Source: Adiantum capillus-veneris (taxonomy: Eukaryota > Streptophyta > Polypodiopsida > Polypodiales > Pteridaceae). Taken from it: a stretch of DNA of 64,000 nt. Where the stretch lies: assembly GCA_014529385.2 (NCBI GenBank), contig CM043964.1:130726920-130790919 (forward strand). Reading direction: 5' to 3'. The position numbers and the translations under genes were made by a program. Positions 1-10,076 of the stretch are shown here, piece by piece (the first letter of the stretch is position 1; every line of letters begins with the position of its first letter). A model generated the notes under the pieces. That model did no database searches, was not told the origin of the DNA, and was given only the letters and a program-made list of their open reading frames with translations.

Positions 1-189
1 AAAGAGCCGAAAGGAGAAGTCCTTGATCAAAAGAGCCGAGAGGAGAAGCTAACTCCTTAACAAAAAGAACAAATTGATTGTCCCTCAGAATGCCCCTCGG
101 AATGATGCTCGGAATTTTTTTAGCTAACTTGAGTTGTTTTGCAGATATGCTGTCATCTCGGACGATTACTCTCTTTCAAGAAGGGGAGA
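1..189 (+). mobile_element. 3' internal end of an LTR-family-2 retrotransposon
   Basis: This is the last internal stretch of a retrotransposon whose left part is outside the window. It matches 33425-33656, the same part of the copy at 31526-34340. It carries about two degenerate units of a 34-bp repeat with an AAGGAG...CTCCTT inverted repeat. It ends in a purine-rich tract (CAAGAAGGGGAGA, 177-189) that would serve as the polypurine primer for plus-strand DNA. The next base begins an LTR (TGTCACA). No coding sequence is seen. Confidence 0.75.
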
Positions 190-837
190 TGTCACAAACT
201 GCTGACGTGTCAAAGCCTTGAAGAATGGAGCCAACTTGCAGATGCCGGCCGAGGGGCCTAAACCCTAAAAAGAACAAGTAACAGAAGAAGTCCTACCAAC
301 TTATAGGGACCCCCTTGGAGGGGGCCCCAAGTGATATAAAGGACTAAAAATAAAGCAGGACCCGCACACATGCGTAGCAGCTGATGACGTGGCAGTTTTC
401 GGATTTTCCGCTGACAGTGCTGACGTGGTAGATTCCGCAAAATGCGCTGACAATGCTTACGTGGCAGTTGGACGAAATTCCGTGATTTACACTGACAGCT
501 TTTTGGCATTGCTTTTGGACCAGAAGCTTTTGAGTTTGAAGGCTTTTCATGTAAACTGTTTTTCATAGGCCAAGGGCCTTTAAATATGTGCCAAGGGCTC
601 ATTCTATGGTATGCTTCCTGGAGAAGGTGCAAAGTCTGGAGTACTGGCTTGTACTGTGTTGATGCAATATAAAGAAATACCGAAAGGGGTGCCAAGGTTT
701 GGGGCCAATACTCTTTGGGGTGGAATTCCGCCACTCTGTGTCGCGTGTCCTCTCTCTCTCACTTCAGTTGTTATTAAAGTGCTAAAAGTCTGTTCAGTCT
801 GTTCTTTTCTATTGGCACGTGATGCCCGTCTTGTGGC
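190..837 (+). mobile_element. 3' LTR, family 2 (gag-only element)
   Basis: The LTR begins TGTCACAAACTGCTGACG directly after a polypurine tract. It can be followed to GGCACGTGATGCCCGTCTTGTGG, where the expected terminal CA has been lost. The whole length resembles the LTRs at 31526-32213, 33657-34340 and 55700-56289. U3 contains three spaced ACGT-type modules (near 384, 420 and 455) and one AAACCCTAAA. The motif AAATACCGAAAGGGG lies near 675, just after a TATAAA. No second LTR or PBS is visible, so the rest of the element lies to the left of the window. Confidence 0.75.
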
Positions 838-1168
838 GTTGTCCGTGGAGACTTCTACTCTGGTTATGCTACCGAAATCGGGTTAGAGTAGAGGAATTTC
901 AGCTTGATAAAAGTGGGACAGCTTGTAGAATTTTACAGGTTTTTCTTAAGTCTAATAAGAACAAAGAAATACCGAAAGGGGCGCTAGTCTTTGGGGCCAA
1001 CTGGGTGTCGTTGTCTGCTTGGTAGCGCTCTTGCTACCAAGTCGTGAAATGTCTTGAAGTGTTGAATTCTAGTCACAGGCTTATTCGTGAAGTTCCTTTG
1101 TGTCGTAAAGTTAAAATAAAGATCGGGTGAAAGCCTACGTCTACCGACCTACGGGCCGGTTTCAGACC
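838..1168 (+). mobile_element. LTR fragment, family 3
   Basis: The stretch contains AAATACCGAAAGGGGCGC near 970 and TTTGGGGCCAA shortly after. Its right end (CTACCGACCTACGGGCCGG) is the reverse complement of the left end of the solo LTR at 22497. It is therefore the 3' part of a family-3 LTR in + orientation, truncated on its left where it abuts the family-2 LTR. No coding content is seen. Confidence 0.6.
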
Positions 1169-2193
1169 TAGCTTACCTTTTTGATCTTTTCTTGTGTTGT
1201 GTGACCTGTTGGTAGCCCCGCTAGCCTTTCTTGTCCACTGGCACCTCAATGTGAATCGTCGGAATTATCTGATGAACCATGAGCTGTTTCCCTTGCTTCG
1301 TCCGAACCCTCGGCAATTGATTCCCTTATTTCTTTGAAATCCTCTGATGAACTTTCATTCGGCTCCCTTGGTTCTCTCTCTTTCCTGGAAGACTCTTGCT
1401 TTGTTGAGGTGGACATTGGCTTGTGCGTAGGATAGGTCTATGAGCTGGCTTGCATACCAAAACCTTGCTAGGCATGTCCAATAAGTCTCTGAATAGAGTC
1501 AGACTTCGTCTATTCAGACTTCTGTTGGAGACAATACCGTCAAATCTCTTTTGGCAATCCACAAGGAAACCGCTCAATCTGGTCCTTCAAAGTGACCCTT
1601 TGAAACAAGGATAGAACACTTCCTAGGCTGTTCTAAGCCCTAGAAGTAAGAATTACAGCTTTTCCACATGCACTTAGGGTTAGATGTTCACGTGATAGTG
1701 TGTGTGTATGTGTGTGGTGTGGGTGTGGGTGTGGGTGTGGGAGCATATATTAGTACCTAGTTCTACACCCATTATTGGGCACTGACGTCGTTAGTGGGAA
1801 TGTCGTAGTATTTATTCAATACTATGCATGATGGAGCTGATGGTTATTCTCGATAGAAATCGCATAAAGATAGACCAATCGCGATAGTCGTTGAGCTTCA
1901 GAGAGACTCCAAAGTTTGAGAGAATAAGAGATTGAGAAGAAGGGTTAAATGTAATAGTAGGCATAGAAATGAAAGCAATATCAGGATTCGTAATCAGTAT
2001 TACTCATTTGACCACCAACCCTGGATCGAATTTAAGCAATGTTTTTGTTTTTGCTGAAATTGTATGTTAGTAATATAGCAGCTCTTAATGAAACAATAGA
2101 ATGCTTGACCTGTTGTGCTTATTTTGGCTGCTCATGCAATAATGACATTTTTGGTGACAGCGTGTTTGGAGGGGTTATCATTCTGTTTGTGAG
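1169..2193. other. Intron or upstream sequence before the first UPL7 exon seen; no gene recognised
   Basis: No convincing exon or transposon protein is visible in this kilobase. A GT-rich stretch (GTGTGGGTGTGGGTG, about 1697-1741) is a simple repeat. The sequence before 2194 ends in a usable acceptor (TTTGTGAG/GCAG), so this is taken as the 3' part of an intron. The N-terminal exon, which in UPL7 relatives carries an IQ-like helix, is not seen and should lie further left. Confidence 0.45.
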
Positions 2194-2407
2194 GCAGAAA
2201 TTGCAATTCGTTCAGAATGGGATGCATATGTTGCCAAAGAGTGGCCTGTGTACCAATCAACTGCAACTGCGCAGACATTGACCGATTGTATACTACGACC
2301 GTTCCTGTTCTTCACTCGTCGTTACCATCAGAAGGAAAATGTTAGAGGTGATAGTGATCGGTTTGTGATTTGTTTCACAATACTGCTGCAAAGTATCAAT
2401 ATGGCAG
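2194..2407 (+). CDS. UPL7: UPL7 exon (N-terminal region)
   Basis: The exon reads AEIAIRSEWDAYVAKEW and later CILRPFLFFTRRYHQK. These correspond to the start of UPL7 after its IQ-like helix (IRKEWE... and VLRPFIFF in the Arabidopsis protein, from memory). It ends in ATG GCA G before a canonical GT (2408), leaving one base that completes an Asp codon with the next exon. The start is uncertain: GAG/GCAG gives 2194 in phase 0, and the next AG gives 2198. Upstream coding sequence is outside the window or was not recognised. Confidence 0.7.
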
Positions 2408-2493
2408 GTTTGATTTCAAGTTTACCTTAGTTATATAAAAGATGGAATTAATTTTCTCCACCCTGATCATTTGACACTTGTTTTTTCATACAG

Positions 2494-3107
2494 ACCCTCT
2501 TAAAAATTATTGTGGCCTGTCTACTGGATCTAAAGATCAACAAAGCACATGGAGATGCCAGGTGCACAGATTGTTGAGGTTAAGCTGTCTTGGGTTGGTT
2601 GAAGGCTCTGCCAGGCATCATTCTGATTTGCTAAAGCTTGCAAGCCTCTCAGTACGGATGCTTGTAGCGCTTACTGATTCCAATATGTGGATTTGTTTTC
2701 ATAAAGAAGATGATAAAGCACATGTAAAGTTAGTGGTTTGTGAACTTTTAGAATGGACTGCAGAGGGGAATGGGAAAATTCCTCTCTATCCAGCAGTAGC
2801 TGTGTGCATTGAACAGATGTGTCCATTGAAACGTGAGGATGGTGATAGACCTGTACCACTGCAGAAAGAAAAGCTTTTGATTGTGGCTAGTGCTATTACT
2901 GTAGCCCTGAGACCCTTACAACAAACTCCTGTTGAAATGGATATAAATAGACTCGGTCAAAGATTATCATCAGCGAAAAGAAAGGCGTCAGAGGATTTTT
3001 GCTCATGCGTACTAACAATCCCTTATATTGTACAACGCCTTCCTGCAGCCATTTTACCTGCATTACAGCACCCTTCTGTCTTAAGTTTGTGCCTTGAAGC
3101 TTTTGAG
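2494..3107 (+). CDS. UPL7: UPL7 exon (armadillo-like helical region)
   Basis: After a CAG acceptor the first two bases complete the split Asp codon, giving MADPLKNYCGLSTGSKDQQS. The exon then runs 204 codons to CLEAFE and ends at GAG/GTATGC. Landmarks shared with plant UPL7 are VCELLEW, LLIVASAITVALRP and LTIPYIVQRLPAAILPAL. The predicted fold is mostly helical and was not assigned to a named domain. There is no internal stop, and the flanking introns are only 86 and 133 bp. Confidence 0.85.
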
Positions 3108-3240
3108 GTATGCTAATCTGCTTATTTTGTCTGTCGCATTCTGTAGGGTATGTGTCGATCACTGTACCTCGTAAACCAGATCAGTCCTAGTCATCTTATT
3201 TTTTCTAAAACGGACTAACAGCAATTTCAGGGTGGCACAG

Positions 3241-4248
3241 ACTTTGATTCCTCATTTGACAACGGCAGACATCTCTTATCACTATTTTAAAACGATAAGC
3301 CAGCAAGTGCTCTTAGTGCCTGATTATGTAAATACTTCACCATCAGCTGCAGCCTTGACCAATATTGTGGCCCTTTCAAAATGCCCTACAGTCAATGGTT
3401 CCACCAAGTTTGTGGATGCTCTATCTATTGATGCATATCTAAAAGCAGTATGCTCTTTGTTGGATCAGTCACTGTCCTGGCTAAAGAGCTTACAAACCGA
3501 TTCTGCAGAAAATGAGCAAGATGACATCCATGATTGTCTTGTCCACAAGACACGATATTGCAAATGTGAGAAAAGTCCTGAAGCTCTTTTTCAAGCTGAT
3601 GCAAGACTGCAAATGTTAAAGGATCTTGAACCTCTTTGTCAACTGTGGCATTTGAGGCAGCTTCTCGATCAGAGCTGTGGGAAATGCAATTCAGAAGCTG
3701 ATCATATTAATTTGAAATCAGACACCATCACGGCTACCTTGAAGCTTTCTGATATAGCAATGTTATACTTAAAGGTTTCAACAGTATTCAAGTCGCTGCA
3801 TGAAGAGCGAATTCCTTGTCCAGTTTTGAATTTGCTGGCTTTTGCGCCAGGTTTCCTTTGTCAACTATGGGGGTGGCTGGATGATGTCCTTGGTTTGTCG
3901 CAGTGCTGTAATGAAAAGGCAAATTACAAGACAGCTGAAACAAAAGAGACAGGCACGCATTTAGACAGATTGGTTCCTCAGAAAGATGAGAGAATGAGTG
4001 GCAGTTTGAGTTCTAGGTGGGCTTCTGCTGTGTCAAAAATAAAGGGAAAGGGATCTTGTTCAGAGGCAATGGACTCTAACATCAAAGCTATTGAGGAAGA
4101 CAGAAATGCCAACATATGGAACATTGAGAGAATGAGAAGTGGTCCAATGGGTATCCCTAAAGAGGCCTTGCGTGTCCTCACACTTTTTTGTGCGGCCTAT
4201 GGCCATTTACTGATGATACTTGACGATGAGGAGTTCTATGAACGCCAG
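3241..4248 (+). CDS. UPL7: UPL7 exon (central region)
   Basis: This is a 336-codon open exon with TLIPHLTTADISYHYF near its start and LLMILDDEEFYERQ at its end, before a GTATGA donor. Two nearby acceptors exist. CAG at 3228-3230 would put the exon out of frame and hit a stop within 20 codons. CAG at 3238-3240 keeps phase 0 with the previous exon, so 3241 was chosen. The ending matches the UPL7 segment just before the HECT linker (LVLDDDEFYEQQV in Arabidopsis, from memory). A charged stretch around SAVSKIKGKGS is probably a disordered linker. Confidence 0.85.
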
Positions 4249-4328
4249 GTATGACTTGTGTTTTGTTGTCCTTTTATCCATATCTGGAGCAAGTCTATTC
4301 TTCAGGCTCAATTTACTTGGTTAAACAG

Positions 4329-4662
4329 GTGCCGTTCACACTAAAGCAACAAAGGGTCATTGCAGCTTCTTTGAACACATTGGTGTATAATGGACTTCTG
4401 TCTGCTTCAAAACAAAAGTCTTTACCTTTGTTGGATGTGACTATCAAATGTTTGAACTCTTTGTATGGGAGGGATTGCAGGCGAAGTTTTTGTTTTGTAA
4501 ACCTATGGCTTGCACCTGCTTTTGTAAACCGCCCTCCTATTCCAGCTGCAGCAAGAGCGCATGAGGTTGCATTGGCATCAATCAGAACGAGAGATTATTC
4601 ACAAGCACCAGCTATTGGATATGTGCTTGCATTGATTCCTCACGTCATTCCTTTTGAAGAAA

Positions 4663-4663
<1 letters not shown>
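4329..4663 (+). CDS. UPL7: UPL7 exon (linker into the HECT domain) with GC donor
   Basis: The exon starts after TTAAACAG with VPFTLKQQRVIAASLNTLVY and ends ALIPHVIPFEE plus AG of an Arg codon. The next base pair is GC, not GT: the codon is completed by G at 14680, after the acceptor at 14679. The intron would then be a GC-AG intron, and a (TC)n microsatellite begins within four bases of the splice site. The protein reading across the junction (PFEER then VQIFREF) matches UPL7 exactly where expected, which supports this placement. The donor context AG/GCATCT is weak. Confidence 0.8.

Positions 4664-4666
<3 letters not shown>

Positions 4667-4722
<56 letters not shown>
4667..4722 (+). repeat. 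(TC)n microsatellite at the UPL7 5' splice site
   Basis: About 28 uninterrupted TC units begin four bases after the splice site at 4663. They are followed directly by a 5'-truncated LINE tail (4723-4866). This looks like the (TC)n tract into which the LINEs of this intron inserted. Confidence 0.95.
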
Positions 4723-4724
<2 letters not shown>

Positions 4725-4904
4725 CCCAATTGTATGAGCATTTTGAGTTCTCCAGATTGTTATTGAGTTATTGCTCTTGGCTCTCTCTCTCTTGTAACTA
4801 ATTGGTCTCATAGGTCATTTTGGCCTTTTGAAGACGTTAATATAACATTTCATTTCATTTCATTTCTCTCTCTGCTGCCCTGCTCCACTCGCTCCCACTG
4901 CCCT
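4723..4904 (+). mobile_element. 5'-truncated (TC)n-tailed LINE (copy 0)
   Basis: The recognisable part is the conserved 3' tail GGTCTCATAGGTCATTTTGG / CCTTTTGAAGACGTTAATAT (from 4804), then repeated ATTTC and a TC-rich run leading into the next (TC)n tract. It starts abruptly after (TC)n at 4722, so it is a severely 5'-truncated insertion. The tail is near-identical to those of the longer LINEs in the window. Confidence 0.8.

Positions 4905-4959
<55 letters not shown>
4905..4959 (+). repeat. (TC)n microsatellite between LINE 0 and LINE A
   Basis: About 27 TC units lie between the tail of LINE copy 0 and the C/T-rich 5' end of LINE A. This is one of the (TC)n tracts that separate head-to-tail LINE copies. 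Confidence 0.95.
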
Positions 4960-4961
<2 letters not shown>

Positions 4962-5228
4962 TGCCTCGCGCTCTCCCCCCTCTGCAGCCCAGCTCCGTTG
5001 CGCCCCCCCCCCCCCCCCCCCCCCGGCACGTAGAGAGAGAAAGTTGAGAGTATTCAAGCGTAGAGAGAGAAAGCTGAGAATTTCCAAGCGTAGAGAGAAA
5101 AAATAGAGAGAGAAATTTGTACGTGTAGAGAGAAAAATATAAAAAAATTCCCCCGCTTTCACTTCCCCATTTTATCCTCTTCTTCACTTCATTCTACCTC
5201 TCTCCCTCTCCTTTTGCGGCCTTCAATC

Positions 5229-6089
5229 ATGAGGAAACAAAATGGCAAGGATGACCCTATGGAGGATGCCATTCAAAAATGCAAAGAAGAAATGAAGGAG
5301 TCCATCAACAAGATTAATCGCCACCTCCTAGGTGCTATTAAGGCACTCGACGGGCGCGTATCGGCACAGGAAAGCACGATACATACACTTGAGGATCGTG
5401 TGAAGGCCCAAGATGAGGAAAAATCGTACTACTCAAGAAAGAGCTTGCAGAGGTATGATCGCAAAACGTCCTCGAAGAAGGAGAGCTTCAGCCCTCAGTA
5501 ATCGAAGAGCTTACGATTAAAGAACAAGTGCGGGCCGTCAAAGAAGGTGAGGAGCAACAAAAAGAAATGACAACTTCGTGGGTAGATGTCATCACAAAGA
5601 CCCAACAAAAGGTGGAAGAGGCCGAGAAATGGATCGAGATTGTCAAGAAAGGAAAGGGCAAGGAAATAACCACCACTTCCACACCAACCATCATTAACCT
5701 TACACTAGAAGAGGAGCAAAGGAGACGTGTGCGGGCCTTACACGTGAGGATATGTGGCCTCAAAGACCAAGATAATGTGGATTGAAAGGTGAAAGAACTC
5801 ATGACTCTGGTGGGGGTTACCGAGCATACGCATACGAGGGCTTGGAGAGTGGGCAATAAGAAAAGTGGGAGCAATGGGGAAACCTCGAAGGAAAGGGCAT
5901 GCGAAGGACTTCTTGACGAAGAGATCGACTCTAAAAAAGACAAGCATCTTTCTTGGAGATGACATCACCCTCTCGCAGATTGCTCATATGCAAGCGGTAA
6001 TGCCGGAAATTAGAGCAGCAAGAGAGAAAGGGAAGATTGCTTTTTACAGGGATGGAAGGGTGGTGATACCGGAGCAACGCTCTGCATGA
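5229..6089 (+). pseudogene. LINE A ORF1 (RNA-binding protein), broken
   Basis: It starts MRKQNGKDDPMEDAIQKC, identical in layout to LINE C ORF1 at 34616. A charged, helical, probably coiled-coil middle part follows (EEAEKWIEIVKKGKGKEI near 5610). The C-terminal part (RALHVRICGLKD..., AWRVGNKKSG, then TSIFLGDDITLSQIAHMQ and ending VVIPEQRSA) resembles the RRM and C-terminal domain of L1 ORF1 proteins. Breaks are a frameshift near 5430, a stop after DNVD at 5784, and a deletion near 5898 removing the segment that reads RALILRFPSM in LINE C. Confidence 0.75.
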
Positions 6090-6116
6090 CGGTGCGAGAT
6101 CTATGGGACCACACTA

Positions 6117-9100
6117 AAGATAGCAGCCTGGAATTGTAATGGGTCACTCCATCTTGATGTAGGTGACTTTGAGGATAGTTTCACTGGGAGAGACATCATT
6201 TTCTATTCTGAGACGCATCAAGCCCTTGGGCAATCCATGCCATAGGTGAGCGGATATAGATGGGAGATAGCATGCAAACAGGAGACCAGATTGGAGCATC
6301 GAGGACGGGGCTCAGGGGGAGTGGCAGTTTTATTCAAGGAGGAGTTGCAGCCATTGATATATATAGCGCGTAAGGATGAGCAGGCTAGATACATGCGGGT
6401 GAGGCTAAGGGCAGAGACAGGCAGATACCTCTACATTGCTATTTGTTACTTTCCTCCTAGTATGTCAATATATGCATCACCTAGAGAACAATCCCCCTTT
6501 GCTATTTTGGATAATGACATATGGTTCCTCCTAGTATGTCAGTATATGCATCACCTAGAGGACAATCCCCCTTTGCTATTTTGGATAATGACATATAAGA
6601 GTTTTCCAAGGATGGTGACATTGTCATACTAGGGGACTTCAATGCTAGGACTGCTCATCACTAGACATTATTTTATGATACTTCCGAGGAGATGCTTAGG
6701 GAGTTGGATGTTACAGAGATGGGCCTATCCAGACTATCACAAGATGAGAAGTACACTGAGTATGGCAGATACTTGATAGATATGGGAACTGCACATAGAT
6801 TGGCCATTTTGAATAGCCCACAAAGATTTTCGACAGGTGGAGGTTTTACATGCTTTCCACATCGACATGGTGCTAGTACAGTGGATTATGTTATGGCCCA
6901 GCCAGGTCTCATTCCATTCTTTCAAGATTTCATGGTGGGCACTAGGCCAGTTGGAGTTGCAGTTGATCATGCTATCTTGTCTTTCACTCTTACGTTTCAG
7001 TTCAGCACAGCTCCATTGGGAGAGGCTCCCACGCACACTCGGTATACCTTCATGAGGGAGACGGATTCTGTGTATATGGATGAGATATACAGGCAGCTAT
7101 GCACTCAAGAGCCGGGACGACCACTAGATGAACTAACTCAAATATTGACAGAGACGCTTCATGATGCAGCATCAGAGGCATATCCCCACAACCAGCCTAC
7201 ACGGAGACGATCTAGGAGCATGCCCTAGAACATTTGGTATGATGAGGAGTGTAGAGAGAGGAGGATCAAATTACAGAGGGAAGTGCTCATGGGTATTACC
7301 ACACACAAAGTCACGGATTATCTTTCGCCGCCTAGTGCGACGAAAGAAAAGGGCTTATCTATCTCAGCTAGAGCGGGATCTGTATCAGCTATTTATGAGT
7401 CAAGACTCAGGCGAAGCATGGAGGCTATTCCACGAGCATTCACCACCACCAGCGATCACCTCCACAGAGACATGGGGAGAATATGCGACATCTCTCTACA
7501 CAGCATCAGGGCAACCACCTTTGCTGGACCCACTAGAGACATGCCGTGAGACATGTACTTTCTTTACTGCCGAGAGGGTAAAGAAATCCATTGACAGGAT
7601 GAAGACAAGGAGAGCACATGATCATGATGGTCTGGTAGCAGAGCACTTCATCCATGCTAGAGATATGCTTGTAGAGCTTCTTGCTATGATGTTTAATCGA
7701 GTCATGTATGAAGGCTTTCCTGAGACTTGGAGTATGTCTAGGATTGTGCCTATTTTCAAGTCAAGAGATCCCATGATTCCGAGAAATTATCGCACCATCA
7801 TGGTTGGTCACACATTGGCTAGGTTGTATGCATCCGTTCTTGAGCAGGAGCTGAGTAGATGCGCAGAGCGAGAAGGCAAACGAGCATCAGGGCAAGCAGG
7901 ATTCAGAAGAGGTTTCTCCACTCTTGACCAAATTCTGACACTCAAAGCTATTATTGAGGAGGGTAGACAGGCAAGAGGATGTATTGTAGCTTTGTGGATT
8001 TCCGCAAAGCTTTTGACATAGTGCCGAGAGCCAGACTTATACGCAGAGTACAGGACATGGGTGTGCCTATAGAGTTGATATGGGGTATTCTGGCTTTATA
8101 CTGGATAGTGATGGGGCGGGTACGCACTACTGAGGGAATGTCTGACATGGTCCACTCCACTATTGGAGTGAAGCAGGGATGCCCCCTATCTCCGACTCTT
8201 TTTTGGATGTACGTAGATGAGTTTTCAGACTATGTAGAACGTCAGGGAGACAGAGGGGCGTAGCTAGCAGGAACATGGATTCCGTTGTTACTATATGCTG
8301 ATGATATTGTGTTGATTTCTGAATCTCCAAAGGGGATGCAACGTCATTTAGATGCTTCGCATACATTTGCTAGCGACAGTGGATTGTCTATCAACCTTGG
8401 GAAAACCAAGGTTATGGTGTTCAACACCACACCACAGTGGGTGAGGATGTCAGCACCCACATTTACGTATGGCCAGGAGAATGTGGAGTACACAGATGCA
8501 TATACTTACCTTGGGGTAGTTTTTGGTGGACCGGTGTTTTCAATTAGGAGAGCATCAGAAACTAGACTGACGAGAGCATATGCAGCCTTGGGAGGACTGG
8601 AGAGGATGTGTTCGTAGGTTCAGTTCCAGGAACCGCGAACAAAGCTGTGGCTTTTTGACACTCTAGTGACTTCAGCTATGCTGTACGCAGTTTAGGCATG
8701 GGGACCCTCAGTAGACCATCATGGGAGATCTGGCAACACAGATGGATGGAGATATATGGAGAGGTGTTTGGTCTCTATGATCGCTCGGATGATTCGAGCT
8801 AAGGCATCAGTGCTGCATGAGATTATCTGAGCCGAGCTAGCCGCCCCGCCCCTCCTGGTCAAGGCATTGATTAGATCAGTATCCTCTATACACAATTTAT
8901 GGGACCTCCCTAGGGACAGATATGCTCGGCTTGCCTTGGAGTCATTCTGACAACTAGTGCTACAAGGCGATACAGCATGTTGGTATGGACAGATGACAGC
9001 ATGGTTTCAGTCACATGGTTTCAGCATGGATAAATTGCCTCTGTTTCAATACTCCCTGGATGCACCCTCCTTGTCTCTCACACGGACAAAGATCACCAAA

Positions 9101-9869
9101 CTCATACGCCAGGATCTGATTCAGCTAGATACTAGGAGCACATGGATACAGCCGACATAGGAGTTGGGCACGAAGATGGCCTTCTACAAAGAGCATATTC
9201 TCCAACTCACAGAGGACGGTTTTGTGACTAGGCCTGCAGACATGGATACGCACTTATCTCATGGGATACGATGCGCTATTGGGTAGATACGCACATCCTC
9301 ACCTCAGCTCCAGATCGAGACTGGCCGATTTCGAGGGGTACCAGCAGGGGCGAGTATATGTCACCTATGTCACTTAGAGCCAGAGACAGAGCTGCAGCAC
9401 ACATGTCATTGCTTGGCGTACTATGAGATACGTGGCCGCTTCCACTGTTTAGAGAGGATTTCGGACCATTTTCTAGAATCATGAGATACGAGGATCAGAG
9501 ATGTCTCGGATTGTTCTTGCTAGAGCTACGCAGACTTAGGGAGAGCTTGCTGAGGATATCAGGGGAGGGATAGTCTCAGAGACGAATCACATATTTCTTT
9601 ACACCAGCCAGGGGAGAGCCAGAGGAGCAGTCATCACCAGTCATCACAGTAGATCTCAGAGCCCACCTACACTAGAGGTATGCTGATTGACCGAGCCATT
9701 GAGCTAGGCAAATCCAGACGCCCACGACCTTGAGGGGTCTCCCACCATCTACGAAGGCTGCAACAGAAGATACAGATCACTCTCGCTTGACATGCAAGAC
9801 GCCCAACCAGAGTACTGACCATAGAGGATGTTGATGAGATTCGACAGCGACGTATGAGAGATTTCATTT
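6117..9869 (+). pseudogene. LINE A ORF2 (endonuclease-reverse transcriptase), broken
   Basis: The start codon is lost (ATA where LINE C has ATG). APE endonuclease motifs are WNCNG at the N-terminus and FNARTA-type DFNAR near 6640, with VDHAI near 6962. The reverse transcriptase carries GFRRGFSTLDQ, SFVDFRKAFD, GVKQGCPLSP and LLYADDIVLIS (8285-8320). The C-terminal CHLCHLEPETELQHTCHC (about 9360) is a CCHC-type zinc motif. No RNase H domain is seen. At least nine in-frame stops are C-to-T changes relative to the other copies. Confidence 0.8.
6451..6598 (+). repeat. 74-bp tandem duplication inside LINE A endonuclease
   Basis: Two consecutive copies of a 74-base unit start with TTCCTCCTAGTATGTC (at 6451 and 6525). 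LINE C and LINE B have the unit once. It breaks the ORF and appears private to this copy. Confidence 0.9.
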
Positions 9870-10076
9870 GAACCCACCAAACAATCCCCCCCCCCCCTCC
9901 TATCCCGTTTCAATTCCGAATCAGCTTCAGGTTCATCCCCTAAGTGTTTTTAGTGTTAGTTAGTTTCTTTGTACTTTCCGTACTCAGACATGGTATCAGA
10001 TTCACCAATTGTAACTTTTTGGTCTCATAGGTCATTTTGGCCTTTTGAAGACGTTAATATAACATTTCATTTCTCT

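Larger units (their letters stand above)
4961..10075 (+). mobile_element. LINE A, near-full-length (TC)n-tail family LINE
   Basis: This non-LTR retrotransposon has, in order: a C/T-rich 5' end with a 20-base poly-C, three CGTAGAGAGAGAAAG-type repeats (5029-5110), ORF1 (5229-6089), ORF2 with endonuclease, reverse transcriptase and a CCHC motif (6117-9869), a 3' UTR, and the conserved family tail ending ATTTCATTTCTC at 10075. There is no poly(A). It sits in the 10-kb UPL7 intron directly after (TC)n. Both ORFs carry many stops and frameshifts, so the copy is inactive. Confidence 0.85.

Noticed and set aside
1697-1741. A regulatory GT-rich element
   Set aside because: It looks like a simple repeat in intron sequence; no further support.
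5007-5024. Poly-C and poly-G runs (also 12851, 31319, 55667) as functional G-quadruplex sites
   Set aside because: They could be real, but long homopolymers are also common assembly errors; nothing else supports a function.
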